From: Enterobacter cloacae complex sp. R_G8
GTDB lineage: Bacteria > Pseudomonadota > Gammaproteobacteria > Enterobacterales > Enterobacteriaceae
Reading direction: 5' to 3'
Length of the DNA: 64,000 nucleotides
Assembly (NCBI RefSeq): GCF_024599795.1
Contig: NZ_CP102246.1
Span: forward strand, 124,001-188,000
Positions 29,674 through 43,052 of the stretch are shown piece after piece; positions within the stretch are counted from its first letter, which is position 1, and the number at the start of each line of letters is the position of its first letter. The translations under genes were made by a program, and so were the position numbers. The notes under the pieces were generated by a model that ran no database searches, had not been told where the DNA came from, and saw only the letters and a program-made list of their open reading frames with translations.

Positions 29674-30822
29674 TTACCATTCCGCTACGCTGCCATCTTC
29701 ATGACGCCACAGCGGGTTACGCCAGTCCGGCGCATTTTTACTGAGCTCAATGACTTTGGCTTCGTCAATGTCCACGCCAAGGCCCGGCTTCATTAATGGT
29801 TTGAAGAAACCGCCATCCATGCTGAAGTCTTCTTTGTTTTTCACAAAGTCGAGCAGTTCCGCGCCCTTGTTATAGTGAATGCCCATGCTCTGCTCCTGGA
29901 ACACGGCGTTGCGGGAGACAAAATCCACGTGCAGGCAGGCCGCAAGTGCAACAGGTCCCAGCGGACAGTGCGGTGCCAGCGCCACATCATAGGCTTCCGC
30001 CATCCCGGCAATTTTGTAGCATTCAGTGATGCCGCCCGCATGGGAGAGATCCGGTTGCAGGATCGCAATACCGCCTGCTTCCAGCACGCGTTTAAACTCG
30101 AAGCGCGAGAACATGCGTTCACCCGCGGCGATAGGAATATGGGTCTGTTCAGCCAGTTTCGGATAGTATTCCGCCTGCTCGGCCAGCACGGGCTCTTCAA
30201 TAAACAGCGGACGATAGGGCTCCAGCTCTTTAATCAGCACTTTGGCCATTGGCGCACTGACGCGTCCGTGGAAATCCAGACCAAACTCTATCTCATTACC
30301 GAAAGCTTCACGGATTTGCGCCACGGTATTCACCGCCCGGTCCACCGCGCGCGAGTTGTCGATCACGCCCATCTCTTCACAGCCGTTGAGCTTAAAAGTA
30401 TCGAAGCCGATATTGCGCAGCTGCGTAATGCCGTCGATCACTTCCGCAGGACGGTCGCCACCCACCCAGCTGTAGGCTTTGATTTTGTCGCGTACCAGGC
30501 CGCCCATCAGCTGCCAGACCGGGGCATTCAGCACTTTGCCTTTGATATCCCACAGCGCCTGGTCAATACCGGCGATGGCGCTCATCAGGATTGGACCGCC
30601 GCGATAAAAGCCCGCCCGGTACATCACCTGCCACAGGTCGTTAATGCGTGCCGGATCCTGTCCAATCAGGTATTCCCCCAGCTCATGCACCGCGGCCTCC
30701 ACGGTGCGCGCGCGCCCTTCTATCACCGGTTCGCCCCAGCCAACCACGCCTTCATCGGTTTCAATTTTCAGGAACATCCAGCGCGGGGGTAAACGGTACG
30801 TGGTGAGTTTGGTTATTTTCAT
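29674..30822 (-). CDS. dgoD: D-galactonate dehydratase DgoD
   Basis: This 382-residue enolase-superfamily enzyme removes water from D-galactonate to give 2-keto-3-deoxygalactonate. The metal ligands Asp183 ('GLDFHGR', with His185 as base), Glu209 ('FIEEPV') and Glu235 ('AAGERMFSR') are at the same positions as in E. coli. The N-terminal capping domain (1-120) is complete. It overlaps dgoA by 4 bases and is the last gene of dgoRKAD before the gap to dgoT. Confidence 0.97.
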   Translation of the reverse strand: MKITKLTTYRLPPRWMFLKIETDEGVVGWGEPVIEGRARTVEAAVHELGEYLIGQDPARINDLWQVMYRAGFYRGGPILMSAIAGIDQALWDIKGKVLNAPVWQLMGGLVRDKIKAYSWVGGDRPAEVIDGITQLRNIGFDTFKLNGCEEMGVIDNSRAVDRAVNTVAQIREAFGNEIEFGLDFHGRVSAPMAKVLIKELEPYRPLFIEEPVLAEQAEYYPKLAEQTHIPIAAGERMFSRFEFKRVLEAGGIAILQPDLSHAGGITECYKIAGMAEAYDVALAPHCPLGPVALAACLHVDFVSRNAVFQEQSMGIHYNKGAELLDFVKNKEDFSMDGGFFKPLMKPGLGVDIDEAKVIELSKNAPDWRNPLWRHEDGSVAEW

Positions 30823-31436
30823 TGCACTGCCTCTCGATACGCTTTCACAAATGCTGCCGCCTGCTGCGCAGTACGCTCAACGGACTGTCCGGCGCGATAG
30901 AGATCGCTGCCCAGCCCCGCGCCCACACAACCGGCGTTAATCCACTGCGCCAGGTTTTCTGGCGTCACGCCGCCCACGGCAAAGACCGGCACGCTGGCGG
31001 GCAAGACCGCTTTCAGTGCTTTGATATAGTCAGGACCAAAGGCTGAAGAGGGGAAAATTTTGAGCGACTGCGCACCCGCATCGAGGGCGGTAAAGGCTTC
31101 GGTTGCCGTCGCGCATCCTGGACACACGGTCATTCCATAGCTCACCGCGCGGCGGATCACCTCGGGGTTGATGTTGGGGGTGACGATGAGCTTGCAGCCC
31201 ATCTTTGCCAGCCTCTCCACCTGCTCCGGCTGCAAGACGGTTCCTGCGCCAATCAGCGCTTTATCACCAAAGGCCTCCACCACTGTCGGAATACTTTTTT
31301 CCCATTCGGGGGAGTTGAGCGGGATTTCCACCGCGTCGAATCCAGCGTCGATCACGGCACCGACGTGCGCCAGCGCCTCGTCGGGGGTAATGCCGCGCAA
31401 GATTGCGATAAGGGGAAGACTAGTTTGCCACTGCAT
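30819..31436 (-). CDS. dgoA: 2-dehydro-3-deoxy-6-phosphogalactonate aldolase DgoA
   Basis: The 205-residue KDPG-aldolase-type barrel splits 2-keto-3-deoxy-6-phosphogalactonate into pyruvate and glyceraldehyde-3-phosphate. The Schiff-base lysine is Lys126 in '[13 protein letters not shown]', the catalytic Glu is Glu37 in '[10 protein letters not shown]', and the phosphate site is in '[14 protein letters not shown]'. It overlaps dgoK by 17 bases and dgoD by 4, so the operon is tightly coupled. Confidence 0.97.
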   Translation of the reverse strand: MQWQTSLPLIAILRGITPDEALAHVGAVIDAGFDAVEIPLNSPEWEKSIPTVVEAFGDKALIGAGTVLQPEQVERLAKMGCKLIVTPNINPEVIRRAVSYGMTVCPGCATATEAFTALDAGAQSLKIFPSSAFGPDYIKALKAVLPASVPVFAVGGVTPENLAQWINAGCVGAGLGSDLYRAGQSVERTAQQAAAFVKAYREAVQ

Positions 31437-32298
31437 GAGCGATGCTCCTTATTCCTGCCTGAAATGCCGTGTCACCGGATACCGTTGATACTTCACGGCC
31501 AATCGCGCGAAACGCCTGCTCGTAGCGCGACGTCAGCGCTGCACCAGCGACAATCGTGACAGCCTGCTCGCGCCCGACGAACTCACGCATGCTGGCGACT
31601 TCTGCGCCAATCAGCAGGCCAGAAAGAAACTCGCTGACCTGCTCGCGCGGGAGATTTCCCAGCACGTGCGAGGCGCGAACCTCAAAAAGTTGCGGCAAAA
31701 CATCAGGAGAAGCGATCCCACGATCAAGGCCAGCAGCAAACGCCTCCGGCGACGGAACCTGCTCCGGTAAACCGGCCCCCAACAGCGAATGATTAAGCAG
31801 CAAATGGTGCAATTCGCCGGTCATCACGGTGCGAAAATCGTGGATATGCTCTGCATCTGCCCGGACCCACTTGCAGTGCGTGCCGGGCATGACGTAGACA
31901 GAAGAAGGAGAAAGCGTGCGCGCACCGAGCAGCTGTGTCTCTTCGCCGCGCATCACGTTATGGTTATCGTCGCGCGAGACGCACAAACCGGGAACAATCC
32001 AGATATTGTCGCCAACGGACGTTAACTGCTCGCCAATGGCGGAGAAAGAGACAGGAACAGGCAGATAAGGCGCGATTTTCCAGCCCACGTTGCTGCCCAC
32101 CATCCCCGCCATCACCACGGGCGTGGCGCTGTCGCGCCAGTTTTGTGTCACCTCTGCTAACACCGCCTCGGGGGTTTTTCCGTTCAGACGCGTCACGCCT
32201 GCTTCTGATTGCCTGCTCTCCAGGCACTGCTCGCCCTGGTACAGCCAGGCGCGCAGATTGGTCGATCCCCAGTCAATTGCGATGTAGCGTGATGTCAT
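31420..32298 (-). CDS. dgoK: 2-dehydro-3-deoxygalactonokinase DgoK
   Basis: 292 residues of the DgoK sugar kinase family (ASKHA fold). The N-terminal phosphate loop is 'IAIDWGSTNLRAWLYQ', the conserved 'MAGMVGSNVGW' and 'VMPGTHCKWV' follow, and 'TIVAGAALTSRYEQA' lies near the C-terminus. It phosphorylates 2-keto-3-deoxygalactonate with ATP. It overlaps dgoR by 4 bases and dgoA by 17. Confidence 0.95.
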   Translation of the reverse strand: MTSRYIAIDWGSTNLRAWLYQGEQCLESRQSEAGVTRLNGKTPEAVLAEVTQNWRDSATPVVMAGMVGSNVGWKIAPYLPVPVSFSAIGEQLTSVGDNIWIVPGLCVSRDDNHNVMRGEETQLLGARTLSPSSVYVMPGTHCKWVRADAEHIHDFRTVMTGELHHLLLNHSLLGAGLPEQVPSPEAFAAGLDRGIASPDVLPQLFEVRASHVLGNLPREQVSEFLSGLLIGAEVASMREFVGREQAVTIVAGAALTSRYEQAFRAIGREVSTVSGDTAFQAGIRSIAHAVAN

Positions 32299-32984
32299 GT
32301 GATTTCCTTCAGCCTTCGTGTTGAGCTGGCAATCATGGTGAGCGCCGCCTGCTCTGCCGCATCGCCGTCCTGATGCCGTATCGCATCGAACAGCGCTTTA
32401 TGTTCCTGGAGCGTTTTTGGCATATTGGCCTCATCACCCATCCAGGTACGTTCAAATACTGCTCGCTGTAGCGAGCTGATCGCCACGCTAAGCTGCTGTA
32501 ACACCGGGTTATGCACCGACTGCAGTACCGCCTCGTGGTAGCGAATATCCGCCTCGTTAAATGCCTCACGGTTCTGGTTATTGGCGATCATGTCGTTCAG
32601 CGCCGACTCAATCTGCGCCAGGTCACCTGAGGTGGCGCGCTCTGCCGCCCAGCGGGCGATAGCCGGTTCTACCAGGTTTCGTACCTCGCTCATGGCGCCA
32701 ATCAGCCGCGGGTCGTAATCGTTTTCCAGTACCCACTGCAGAACATCGGTATCGAGGTAGTTCCACTGGTTACGCGGGGCAACAAACGCGCCGCGATAGC
32801 GTTTCATTTCAATCAGCCGCTTCGCCATCAGCGAGCGGAACACTTCCCGGATGATGTTGCGGGAGGTTTCAAACTCCTCACACAGTTCTGCCTCTGCCGG
32901 CAGCGGCGAGCCGGGAACATATTTGCCACCCACAATCTGTGTACCCAGCGTGATGACAATGCGATCGGTTTTATTGAGAGTCAT
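32295..32984 (-). CDS. dgoR: Galactonate operon repressor DgoR
   Basis: DgoR, 229 residues, is a FadR-type GntR regulator: winged helix in the first 75 residues ('PLPAEAELCEEFETSRNIIR', 'MKRYRGAFVAP') and an all-helical FCD domain with metal/ligand residues in 'DIRYHEAVLQSVHNPVL'. It represses dgoRKADT and lets go when D-galactonate is present. First gene of its own operon, so it is autoregulated; a pair of palindromes upstream is the likely operator. Confidence 0.95.
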   Translation of the reverse strand: MTLNKTDRIVITLGTQIVGGKYVPGSPLPAEAELCEEFETSRNIIREVFRSLMAKRLIEMKRYRGAFVAPRNQWNYLDTDVLQWVLENDYDPRLIGAMSEVRNLVEPAIARWAAERATSGDLAQIESALNDMIANNQNREAFNEADIRYHEAVLQSVHNPVLQQLSVAISSLQRAVFERTWMGDEANMPKTLQEHKALFDAIRHQDGDAAEQAALTMIASSTRRLKEIT

Positions 32985-33163
32985 GGAGAGTCCTTGTGCT
33001 CTGTAAGTCCATCACTACTTTACCGCGACCGCTGAATTTCGCCTCACTTTTGCAGTACAAACGTGAGGCCTTTCGCCTTTGCCTTGGCGACAATGTAGTA
33101 CAATCAGTTAATGTTGTACTACAATCAAGATCACAAAAAGAACAATTCAATAAACTCAGGGCC
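32985..33163 (-). promoter_or_regulatory. dgo operon control region with paired operators
   Basis: TGTAGTACA (33094-33102) and TGTACTACA (33115-33123) are each near-palindromic and are inverted relative to each other, with centres 21 bp (two helix turns) apart. They fit a DgoR operator pair. A hairpin GCCTCAC-N15-GTGAGGC (33041-33069) lies closer to dgoR, with a GCAGTACAA word in the loop. Confidence 0.6.
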
Positions 33164-33192
33164 AAAAAAAGCCCCGGTTGATAACCGAGGCT
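33164..33192 (-). terminator. Terminator after yidA
   Basis: AGCCTCGGTT and AACCGGGGCT arms around ATCA/GATA, followed on the minus strand by seven T, 19 bases past the yidA stop. Confidence 0.88.
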
Positions 33193-33210
33193 GATGATTA
33201 AGGGCGACTG

Positions 33211-34023
33211 CTAAGACAGGACAAATTTCTCAATCGCGTAAGCCACGCCGTCTTCCAGGTTAGATTTGGTGACGAATTTCGCCACTTCTTTCACTGACGG
33301 GATGGCGTTTTCCATCGCCACGCCCATACCCGCGTATTCAATCATTGCGATGTCGTTTTCCTGATCGCCCAGGGCCATGATCTCTTCAGGCTTAATGCCC
33401 AGCGCGTCGGCAAGCGACTTCACGCCGGTGCCCTTATTGACGCGTTTATCGAGGATTTCGAGGAAGTACGGTGCGCTTTTCAGCACGGTGTATTTCTCTT
33501 TGACCTCCGCCGGGATGCGCGCAATGGCTTTATCGAGGATCTCAGGCTCATCGATCATCATCACTTTCAGGAACTGAGTGTTCGGATCCATTTTTTCTGC
33601 TTCACAGAACACCAGCGGAATGGTGGCGACATACGATTCGTGCACGGTGTAATAGCTGATGTCGCGGTTAGCGGTGTAGAGCGTTGTACGATCGAGCGCG
33701 TGGAAGTGAGACCCGACTTCACGGGACAGTTTTTCCAGGAACAGATAGTCATCATAATTCAGCGCGGTTTGCGCAACCGTGCTGCCGTCCGCCGCTTTCT
33801 GCACCAGCGCGCCGTTATAGGTGATGCAGTAATCGCCCGGCTGATTCATGTGTAGCTCTTTGAGGTAGCTGTGCACGCCCGCATACGGACGCCCGGTGGT
33901 CAGTACCACATTCACGCCCTTTGCGCGCGCCGCGGCGATTGCGTTTTTAACGGCTGGAGAGATAGTGTGGTCTGGCAGCAGCAGCGTGCCGTCCATATCG
34001 ATTGCAATGAGTTTGATAGCCAT
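33211..34023 (-). CDS. yidA: HAD sugar phosphatase YidA
   Basis: 270-residue HAD-IIB (Cof-type) phosphatase. Motif I 'IAIDMDGTLLLPD' (nucleophile Asp9, acid Asp11), motif II 'VLTTGRPYAG', motif III Lys in 'NKGTGVKSLADALG', motif IV 'IMALGDQENDIAMIEYAG'. E. coli YidA hydrolyses alpha-glucose-1-phosphate, erythrose-4-phosphate and other sugar phosphates. Single gene with its own terminator; length as in E. coli. Confidence 0.96.
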   Translation of the reverse strand: MAIKLIAIDMDGTLLLPDHTISPAVKNAIAAARAKGVNVVLTTGRPYAGVHSYLKELHMNQPGDYCITYNGALVQKAADGSTVAQTALNYDDYLFLEKLSREVGSHFHALDRTTLYTANRDISYYTVHESYVATIPLVFCEAEKMDPNTQFLKVMMIDEPEILDKAIARIPAEVKEKYTVLKSAPYFLEILDKRVNKGTGVKSLADALGIKPEEIMALGDQENDIAMIEYAGMGVAMENAIPSVKEVAKFVTKSNLEDGVAYAIEKFVLS

Positions 34024-34137
34024 GAGGTCCCCGGGATAAATGAGTGCTACCTCATGCTAACGCGATTAAGCACACAAAAATAGAGCTACATTGCGCAACA
34101 GAAAACCCCTTTTTCCGCAATCCCGGGGAACGTTGGC

Positions 34138-35163
34138 TCACTCGCGGGTGAGGACGATTTTACCAAACGCGCCGCGATCGAGGTGTTCCAGCGCCTGCTC
34201 CAGCTGGTCAAAACGGTAGCGCTGCTCAATGACCGGTTTCAGCCCTGTCACCTCCACGGCGCGGACAAACTCTTCCAGCGCACGGCGATGCCCGACACCA
34301 ATCCCCTGGATAACCGGGGATTTCAGCAACAACTCACCCGCTGATAGCGTAATCTCGCTCCCGGCCAGCACGCCAATCACCGAGATGCGTCCATGAACGG
34401 CGACGGCACGCAGGGAGTGCTGCAGGTTTTCTCCCCCCACGGTTTCAATAATGTGGTCAATGCCGCGATCCTGAGTCAGCGTTAAAAGCGCTTCAGCCCA
34501 GTCACCTTTCAGCCGGTTGATACCCCGATCGGCTCCCAGTTTTTTGGCCCGCGCCAGCTTTTCATCACTCCCCGAGGTCACGTAAACCTCTGCACCGAGT
34601 GCTTTTGCAATTTGCAGTGCGAAAATCGCCACCCCGCCGGTGCCTTGTACCAGCACCGATTGTCCGGCTCGCAAGTTCCCGCGCTCCACCAGCGCAAACC
34701 AGGCGGTTAGCCCTGCACACGGTAATGTGCTGGCCTCAACGTCATCCAGGGTTTCCGGAGCGGCCACAAGCCCGTTTTCATTCACGATCACGTACTCAGC
34801 CAGCATCCCCGGGAAGTACCCTCCGCTCGTTTTATAAGGCAAATCGCGGGCATCCGCCTGCGGCTTGCCGTCCATCCACTCCGGGAAGAACGTCGAGATA
34901 ACACGGGCACCGGGTTTGAAACGCGTCACGCCTTCACCAATGCTGTCCACCACGCCGGCCATATCAGACGCCGGTGTGAACGGGAAGGAGAGCGGGATCG
35001 GCATAATGCCTTCAATAACCATTTTATCGCGATAGTTGAGCGCAACGGCATTCACCCGCACGCGCACTTCGCCTGGACCTGGCGCAGGAATGGGCTCCTG
35101 GGTGAGTTTGAGATTCTCGCGCCCGAGAGCGTCCATTGACCAGCGTTGCATTGTCTCTGCCAT
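34138..35163 (-). CDS. Zinc-independent MDR alcohol dehydrogenase/quinone reductase-like protein
   Basis: This 341-residue medium-chain dehydrogenase has an N-terminal GroES-like domain ('NAVALNYRDKMVIEG', 'PASDMAGVVDSIGEGVTRFK') and a Rossmann domain with 'VQGTGGVAIFALQIAKALGA' (about 171-190). Catalytic-zinc and structural-zinc cysteines are missing, so it should be an NAD(P)H-dependent reductase or zinc-free alcohol dehydrogenase. It is divergent from a LysR gene, which probably controls it. The pair occupies the yidA-gyrB gap where E. coli has yidB. Confidence 0.85.
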   Translation of the reverse strand: MAETMQRWSMDALGRENLKLTQEPIPAPGPGEVRVRVNAVALNYRDKMVIEGIMPIPLSFPFTPASDMAGVVDSIGEGVTRFKPGARVISTFFPEWMDGKPQADARDLPYKTSGGYFPGMLAEYVIVNENGLVAAPETLDDVEASTLPCAGLTAWFALVERGNLRAGQSVLVQGTGGVAIFALQIAKALGAEVYVTSGSDEKLARAKKLGADRGINRLKGDWAEALLTLTQDRGIDHIIETVGGENLQHSLRAVAVHGRISVIGVLAGSEITLSAGELLLKSPVIQGIGVGHRRALEEFVRAVEVTGLKPVIEQRYRFDQLEQALEHLDRGAFGKIVLTRE

Positions 35164-35273
35164 CGTTTTTCTCCTGCCGTTAAATGAGCTTCAGTATCGA
35201 CAGTCTACCGTTGACTCCAGATTGCCAGTAGCGATAACTTTTCCCACTATTGACGCCATAATGGAAACAATCC

Positions 35274-36209
35274 ATGACCAGTTCGCTGAAGGATATTCCC
35301 GTTTTTGTGGCCGCCGTGGAGGCGGGCAGTTTTGCGCAGGCCGCGATCCGCCTGCATTTGTCACGCTCCGCGGTGGGAAAAAGCATTGCTCGCCTGGAAG
35401 AGCGGCTCGGAGTCCGTCTGTTTCACCGCACCACCCGCAGCCAAAGCCTGACCGATAACGGGGCGCTTTTTTATGAGCGCTGCCTGCGCGCACTGGAGGA
35501 GATTCGGGGCGCAGAAACCCTGCTGGAAACGGGGAAGCAGCAGGTCAGAGGCCGCCTGCGTGTGGCCATGCCGGTGCTGTTTGGTCGCCAGTGTGTCGCC
35601 CCACTGCTGATAGAACTGGCGCAGGAACATCCCGGTCTTGAGCTGGAAATGTCATTCAGCGACCGCGTGGTGGATCTCGTAGAGGAAGGGTTTGATATGG
35701 CGGTGCGCAACGGCACGCTGCAGGACAGTAGCGTTCTGGTGGCCAGAAGACTGGGAGAACATCGCATGGTGCTGTGCGCCGCACCAGATTATCTGCAGAA
35801 AAGCGGTCTGCCAGAAACCGTTGCGGATTTACCTCGCCATACGGCCATTAACTATCTGCGCGCAGGCAGAGTGTTACCCTGGCAACTGATGGATAACGAA
35901 GGAACGTCGCACACCTTTACTCCCCGCTCATCCCTCAATATGGATGATTTGCAGGCGATTTGCGACGCAGCGCTGGCAGGCCACGGCATTGCATGGTTGC
36001 CCTGCTGGATGGCCAGCAGAGAAATTCATCAGGGAAAACTCATCCCGCTTTTAAAGCAGGCGCCGGATGTGCGCTTCGACGTTCACGCGGTCTGGCAACA
36101 GACGCCGCATCTGCCACTCAGAGTCAGAATTGCCGTCGATACGCTTGCCAGCCGACTACCATCAGTGCTGTCGCTGGAAATGCCTCCGCCCAAAAAAAAG
36201 CCGCGCTAA
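35274..36209 (+). CDS. LysR-family regulator next to oxidoreductase
   Basis: The 311-residue regulator has the LysR helix-turn-helix near the N-terminus ('AVEAGSFAQAAIRLHLSRSA', 'IARLEERLGVRLFHRTTRSQ') and a full effector domain ('GRLRVAMPVLFGRQCVAPLL', 'GHGIAWLPCWMA'), the CrgA/AaeR-like branch. Divergent from the MDR dehydrogenase with a 110-base gap, so control of that gene is expected. The end of the gene carries the gyrB terminator: the stop codon lies in the hairpin loop region. Confidence 0.9.
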   Translation: MTSSLKDIPVFVAAVEAGSFAQAAIRLHLSRSAVGKSIARLEERLGVRLFHRTTRSQSLTDNGALFYERCLRALEEIRGAETLLETGKQQVRGRLRVAMPVLFGRQCVAPLLIELAQEHPGLELEMSFSDRVVDLVEEGFDMAVRNGTLQDSSVLVARRLGEHRMVLCAAPDYLQKSGLPETVADLPRHTAINYLRAGRVLPWQLMDNEGTSHTFTPRSSLNMDDLQAICDAALAGHGIAWLPCWMASREIHQGKLIPLLKQAPDVRFDVHAVWQQTPHLPLRVRIAVDTLASRLPSVLSLEMPPPKKKPR

Positions 36210-36218
36210 ATGCGCGGC
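36192..36218 (-). terminator. gyrB terminator inside the LysR gene end
   Basis: GCCGCGC and GCGCGGC arms with a run of T on the minus strand (36199-36192), 25 bases after the gyrB stop. The LysR stop codon (36207-36209) lies in the loop, so the last codons of that gene form the T-run arm. Confidence 0.88.
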
Positions 36219-36242
36219 CTGAGTCGTGCTGTGTAACAACGA

Positions 36243-38672
<2,430 letters not shown>

Positions 38673-38682
38673 TCAACTTGGG

Positions 38683-39756
38683 TTAATCCGTTATTTTACC
38701 CTTTTCCACGGTAAACATCTTCGAATTTTCGTCCGACATGTCCATAACGTGTTCAGCGCTAATGGCGCTGACGAAAACCTGCGACTGCGTGGCTTTTAAG
38801 CGGCTGGCAAGCAGTCCGCGCCGCGCGTCGTCAAGTTCCGAGGCAAAATCATCTATCAGGTACAGGCAGCGTCGCCCGCTCTCACGGGTTAAAAACTCCC
38901 CCTGCGCCAGGCGCAGCGCGCACATCAGGAGCTTGAGCTGCCCACGCGACAGTGTGTCTTCCACCGGCGCACCGTCAGCACGAATGCGGAAATCCGCCTT
39001 GTGCGGGCCGTGCGCGGTGTAGGTCAACATACGGTCGCGCTCGAAGTTTCTCTCCAGCACGTCGGCATAATCCGTCTCTTTTTCCCAGCCACGCTGGAAG
39101 GAGAAGGTGAGAGAAAATTCAGGTAAAAACTGTTTGCAGGTGTCGGCCATATCTTCGGCAATACCCGCGCTGTATTCGGCACGCCAGCGGCTGATTTGTT
39201 CCGCAAGGGGAATGAGTTCCATATCCCACGGACGCAGCTGGGCGTAACGCGTCACCTGGCGCAATGCGGCGTTACGCTGCTTAAGCAGACGCTTCAGATT
39301 GCTCCAGGCGTTAAAGAAACCGGCTTCGTTGTGAAAGCATCCCCAGTCGAGGAACGCTCTTCTGTATTTGGGGCCGCCGTTGAGTAAAGTAAACCCCTCC
39401 GGCGTGATCAGCTGCATCGGCATCAGCAGCGCCAGCTCCGCCACTTTGTGGCCGTCGGTACCGTCGATGCGCACCTTGCTGTCGCCCTGCTTGTCCTTGG
39501 TCAGGCCAATGGCGGTTTCCCGCTCCGCCCCCTGCAAACGCCCGTGCAGGACAAAGGATTCCTGCTCGTGGCGAATCACGCGCCCAATCTGCAAACTGCG
39601 AAACGCCCGGCCGTGGCCGAGCGTATAGATGGCTTCAAGCACGCTGGTTTTGCCGCTGCCGTTCGCGCCAACCAGGAAGTTAAAGCCAGGGGATAAAGCG
39701 AGATCCGCGCTTTCGATATTGCGAAAGTCGCGGATCAACAGACGGGTGAGCGACAT
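38683..39756 (-). CDS. recF: Recombination protein RecF
   Basis: The 357-residue SMC-like ATPase helps load RecA at gaps (RecFOR). Walker A is '[15 protein letters not shown]' (31-45), the ABC-type signature is '[20 protein letters not shown]', and Walker B/D-loop follow in '[17 protein letters not shown]'. Its ATG overlaps the dnaN stop by one base (TAATG), so it is translationally coupled. Length matches E. coli. Confidence 0.97.
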   Translation of the reverse strand: MSLTRLLIRDFRNIESADLALSPGFNFLVGANGSGKTSVLEAIYTLGHGRAFRSLQIGRVIRHEQESFVLHGRLQGAERETAIGLTKDKQGDSKVRIDGTDGHKVAELALLMPMQLITPEGFTLLNGGPKYRRAFLDWGCFHNEAGFFNAWSNLKRLLKQRNAALRQVTRYAQLRPWDMELIPLAEQISRWRAEYSAGIAEDMADTCKQFLPEFSLTFSFQRGWEKETDYADVLERNFERDRMLTYTAHGPHKADFRIRADGAPVEDTLSRGQLKLLMCALRLAQGEFLTRESGRRCLYLIDDFASELDDARRGLLASRLKATQSQVFVSAISAEHVMDMSDENSKMFTVEKGKITD

Positions 39757-40856
39757 TACAGTCTCATTGGCATGACAACATAAGCCGCGCTTTGGCTGGC
39801 CGCATCTTCAATCTGTACGCTCGAAACGGAGTCAGTCAGCAGAATGCGAACGTTCTCGCATTTCAGTGCATTCAGCACATCCAGCACGTAGCTGACGTTG
39901 AAGCCGATTTCCATCTCAGCCCCGGCGTAGGTGACATCCAGAATCTCTTCTGCCTCTTCCTGCTCCGGGTTGTTGGCGGTGATTTTGATCTGGTTTTCGC
40001 TCACATACAGGCGCACCCCACGGAATTTCTCGTTAGAGAGAATCGCCGCACGGGCAAATGCCTGCTTAAGGCTATCGCAACCCGCTTCCAGCGTTTTGTC
40101 CGGATTCTTCGGCAATACGCGGCGATAATCCGGGAAACGACCATCAACCAGCTTGGATGTGAAGACGAAATCGCCCACGTGTGCGCGGATGTTGTTGCTG
40201 CCAATCTGCACGCGCAGCGGCGTGTCGCCACCGTCGAGCATACGCATCAGCTCAATCACGCCTTTACGCGGCACGATCACCGAATGGTTTGGCAGCGCGT
40301 CACCAATCGGCATAGAACAAACCGCCAGACGGTGACCGTCGGTGGCCACGGTACGCAGCTCTTCACCTTCGGTTTCGAACAGCATGCCGTTTAAATAGTA
40401 ACGAACGTCCTGGTGCGCCATAGAGAACTGCGTGGCTTCAATCAGACGCTTCATCGTCGCCTGCGGCAGGGTGAATTCAACTTCACTTTGCCAGTCATCC
40501 AGGTTCGGGAAGTCAGCAGCAGGCAGCGTAGAGAGGGAGAAACGGCTGCGGCCAGAGCGCACCAGCATACGGTCGCCTTCCAGCTGCACCGCGATCTCAG
40601 CGCCTTCCGGCAGCCCACGGCAGATATCAAAGAATTTACGTGCCGGAACCGTGGTCGCGCCTGCGTCGTGCGGCTGAGTCAGCGTAACGCGCGCGATCAT
40701 TTCCATTTCCAGGTCTGTGCCGGTCAGCGACAGCGTACCGTCCGCGACCTGAAGCAGCAGGTTTCCGAGGATAGGCAGCGTTGGGCGGCCACCTAATGGG
40801 CCACTCACCTGTTGCAGCGGTTTTAATAAATGTTCACGTTCAACGGTAAATTTCAT
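39756..40856 (-). CDS. dnaN: DNA polymerase III beta sliding clamp
   Basis: 366 residues forming the three-domain beta clamp that encircles DNA and tethers polymerases. The sequences '[20 protein letters not shown]', '[20 protein letters not shown]', and the C-terminal '[13 protein letters not shown]' (hydrophobic cleft and end) are as in E. coli. Only 4 bases separate it from dnaA, and it overlaps recF by one base. Confidence 0.98.
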   Translation of the reverse strand: MKFTVEREHLLKPLQQVSGPLGGRPTLPILGNLLLQVADGTLSLTGTDLEMEMIARVTLTQPHDAGATTVPARKFFDICRGLPEGAEIAVQLEGDRMLVRSGRSRFSLSTLPAADFPNLDDWQSEVEFTLPQATMKRLIEATQFSMAHQDVRYYLNGMLFETEGEELRTVATDGHRLAVCSMPIGDALPNHSVIVPRKGVIELMRMLDGGDTPLRVQIGSNNIRAHVGDFVFTSKLVDGRFPDYRRVLPKNPDKTLEAGCDSLKQAFARAAILSNEKFRGVRLYVSENQIKITANNPEQEEAEEILDVTYAGAEMEIGFNVSYVLDVLNALKCENVRILLTDSVSSVQIEDAASQSAAYVVMPMRL

Positions 40857-40860
40857 AGCG

Positions 40861-42258
40861 TCACGATGATAATGTTCTGATTAAATTGGAAAAATCTTCT
40901 TTTATGTCGTGGCTTTCTTCGCGTAACTGCTCAATCTTGCGACAAGCGTGCAGCACGGTCGTATGGTCACGGCCACCAAACGCATCGCCGATCTCCGGCA
41001 GACTGTGGTTGGTTAACTCCTTTGCCAGCGCCATCGCCATCTGACGCGGGCGCGCCACCGAGCGGGAACGACGTTTAGACAGTAAATCTGCCACTTTGAT
41101 TTTGTAGTACTCAGCCACCGTCTTCTGAATATTGTCGATAGTGACCAGTTTTTCCTGCAGTGCCAGCAAATCGCGCAGCGCTTCACGCACAAAGTCGATG
41201 GTGATCGCGCGGCCGGTAAAGTTGGCATTGGCGATGACGCGGTTCAGCGCCCCTTCCAGCTCACGTACATTTGAGCGCAGGCGCTTGGCAATGAAGAATG
41301 CCACTTCACCCGGCAGGCGAATGTCATTCTCATCGGCTTTTTTCATCAGGATCGCGACGCGGGTTTCCAGCTCCGGCGGCTCGATCGCCACGGTCAGGCC
41401 CCAGCCGAAGCGGGATTTCAGACGATCTTCCACACCGTTGATCTCTTTGGGATAACGATCCGAGGTCAAAATGATCTGCTGGTTACCTTCCAGCAGCGCA
41501 TTGAAGGTGTGGAAAAACTCCTCCTGCGATCGTTCTTTATTCGCAAAGAACTGAATGTCATCGATCAGCAGCGCATCAACAGAACGATAATAGCGTTTAA
41601 ACTCTTCGATCGCATTGTTTTGCAGGGCCTTTACCATGTCCTGAACGAAGCGCTCGGAGTGCATATACACCACTTTCGCATTGGGCTTGCGCGCCATAAT
41701 GCCGTTACCCACCGCGTGCAGAAGGTGCGTTTTACCCAGACCCGTGCCGCCATAGAGGAACAACGGGTTATAGGCACCACCAGGGTTATCTGCCACCTGC
41801 CGAGCCGCCGCGCGTGCCAGCTGGTTCGATTTACCTTCCACGAAGTTATCGAAGGTGTGTTTGACGTTAACGTTAGAGCGGTAGGTCGGTTCTGCCGGGG
41901 CAGGAACGTTATCCCAACCTGGACGAGCGGCAGGGGCAACGCGAGGAGCCGGCGCGGGTGCGGCCTGAGCAGGCGCCGCCACGTTTACGGTTTCACGCAC
42001 CGTCTGGGTGACCGGCTTTGTGCCCACTTCAAAGCGCAGTTGCGGGGCGTCTGACCCGCAGAAATCATTCAGCAGTCCGTTGATGTTATTAAGGTACTTG
42101 TCCCTTACCCAATCGAGCACAAAACGGTTTGGCGCATACAAAGCCAGCGTGTTATCGCTCAGTTCCGCCTGCAACGGGCGGATCCACATACTGAATTCTG
42201 TGGCTGGTAACTCATCCTGCAATCGGGCAAGACACTGCTGCCAAAGCGAAAGTGACAC
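40861..42258 (-). CDS. dnaA: Chromosome replication initiator DnaA
   Basis: DnaA, 465 residues: N-terminal domain I ('[20 protein letters not shown]'), a Pro/Ala-rich linker (about 80-125), the AAA+ domain with Walker A 'GGTGLGKT' (170-177) and Walker B '[10 protein letters not shown]', and DNA-binding domain IV with '[20 protein letters not shown]'. It binds DnaA boxes and melts oriC. The GTG at 42258, with GGAG seven bases upstream, is the conserved start; another GTG at 42270 is in frame. First gene of the cluster. Confidence 0.98.
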   Translation of the reverse strand: MSLSLWQQCLARLQDELPATEFSMWIRPLQAELSDNTLALYAPNRFVLDWVRDKYLNNINGLLNDFCGSDAPQLRFEVGTKPVTQTVRETVNVAAPAQAAPAPAPRVAPAARPGWDNVPAPAEPTYRSNVNVKHTFDNFVEGKSNQLARAAARQVADNPGGAYNPLFLYGGTGLGKTHLLHAVGNGIMARKPNAKVVYMHSERFVQDMVKALQNNAIEEFKRYYRSVDALLIDDIQFFANKERSQEEFFHTFNALLEGNQQIILTSDRYPKEINGVEDRLKSRFGWGLTVAIEPPELETRVAILMKKADENDIRLPGEVAFFIAKRLRSNVRELEGALNRVIANANFTGRAITIDFVREALRDLLALQEKLVTIDNIQKTVAEYYKIKVADLLSKRRSRSVARPRQMAMALAKELTNHSLPEIGDAFGGRDHTTVLHACRKIEQLREESHDIKEDFSNLIRTLSS

Positions 42259-43036
<778 letters not shown>

Positions 43037-43052
43037 TAAAGCTAACCCCTGA

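Noticed and set aside
29875..30792. 305-codon frame antisense to dgoD
   Set aside because: Shadow frame in the wobble register of dgoD, no motifs.
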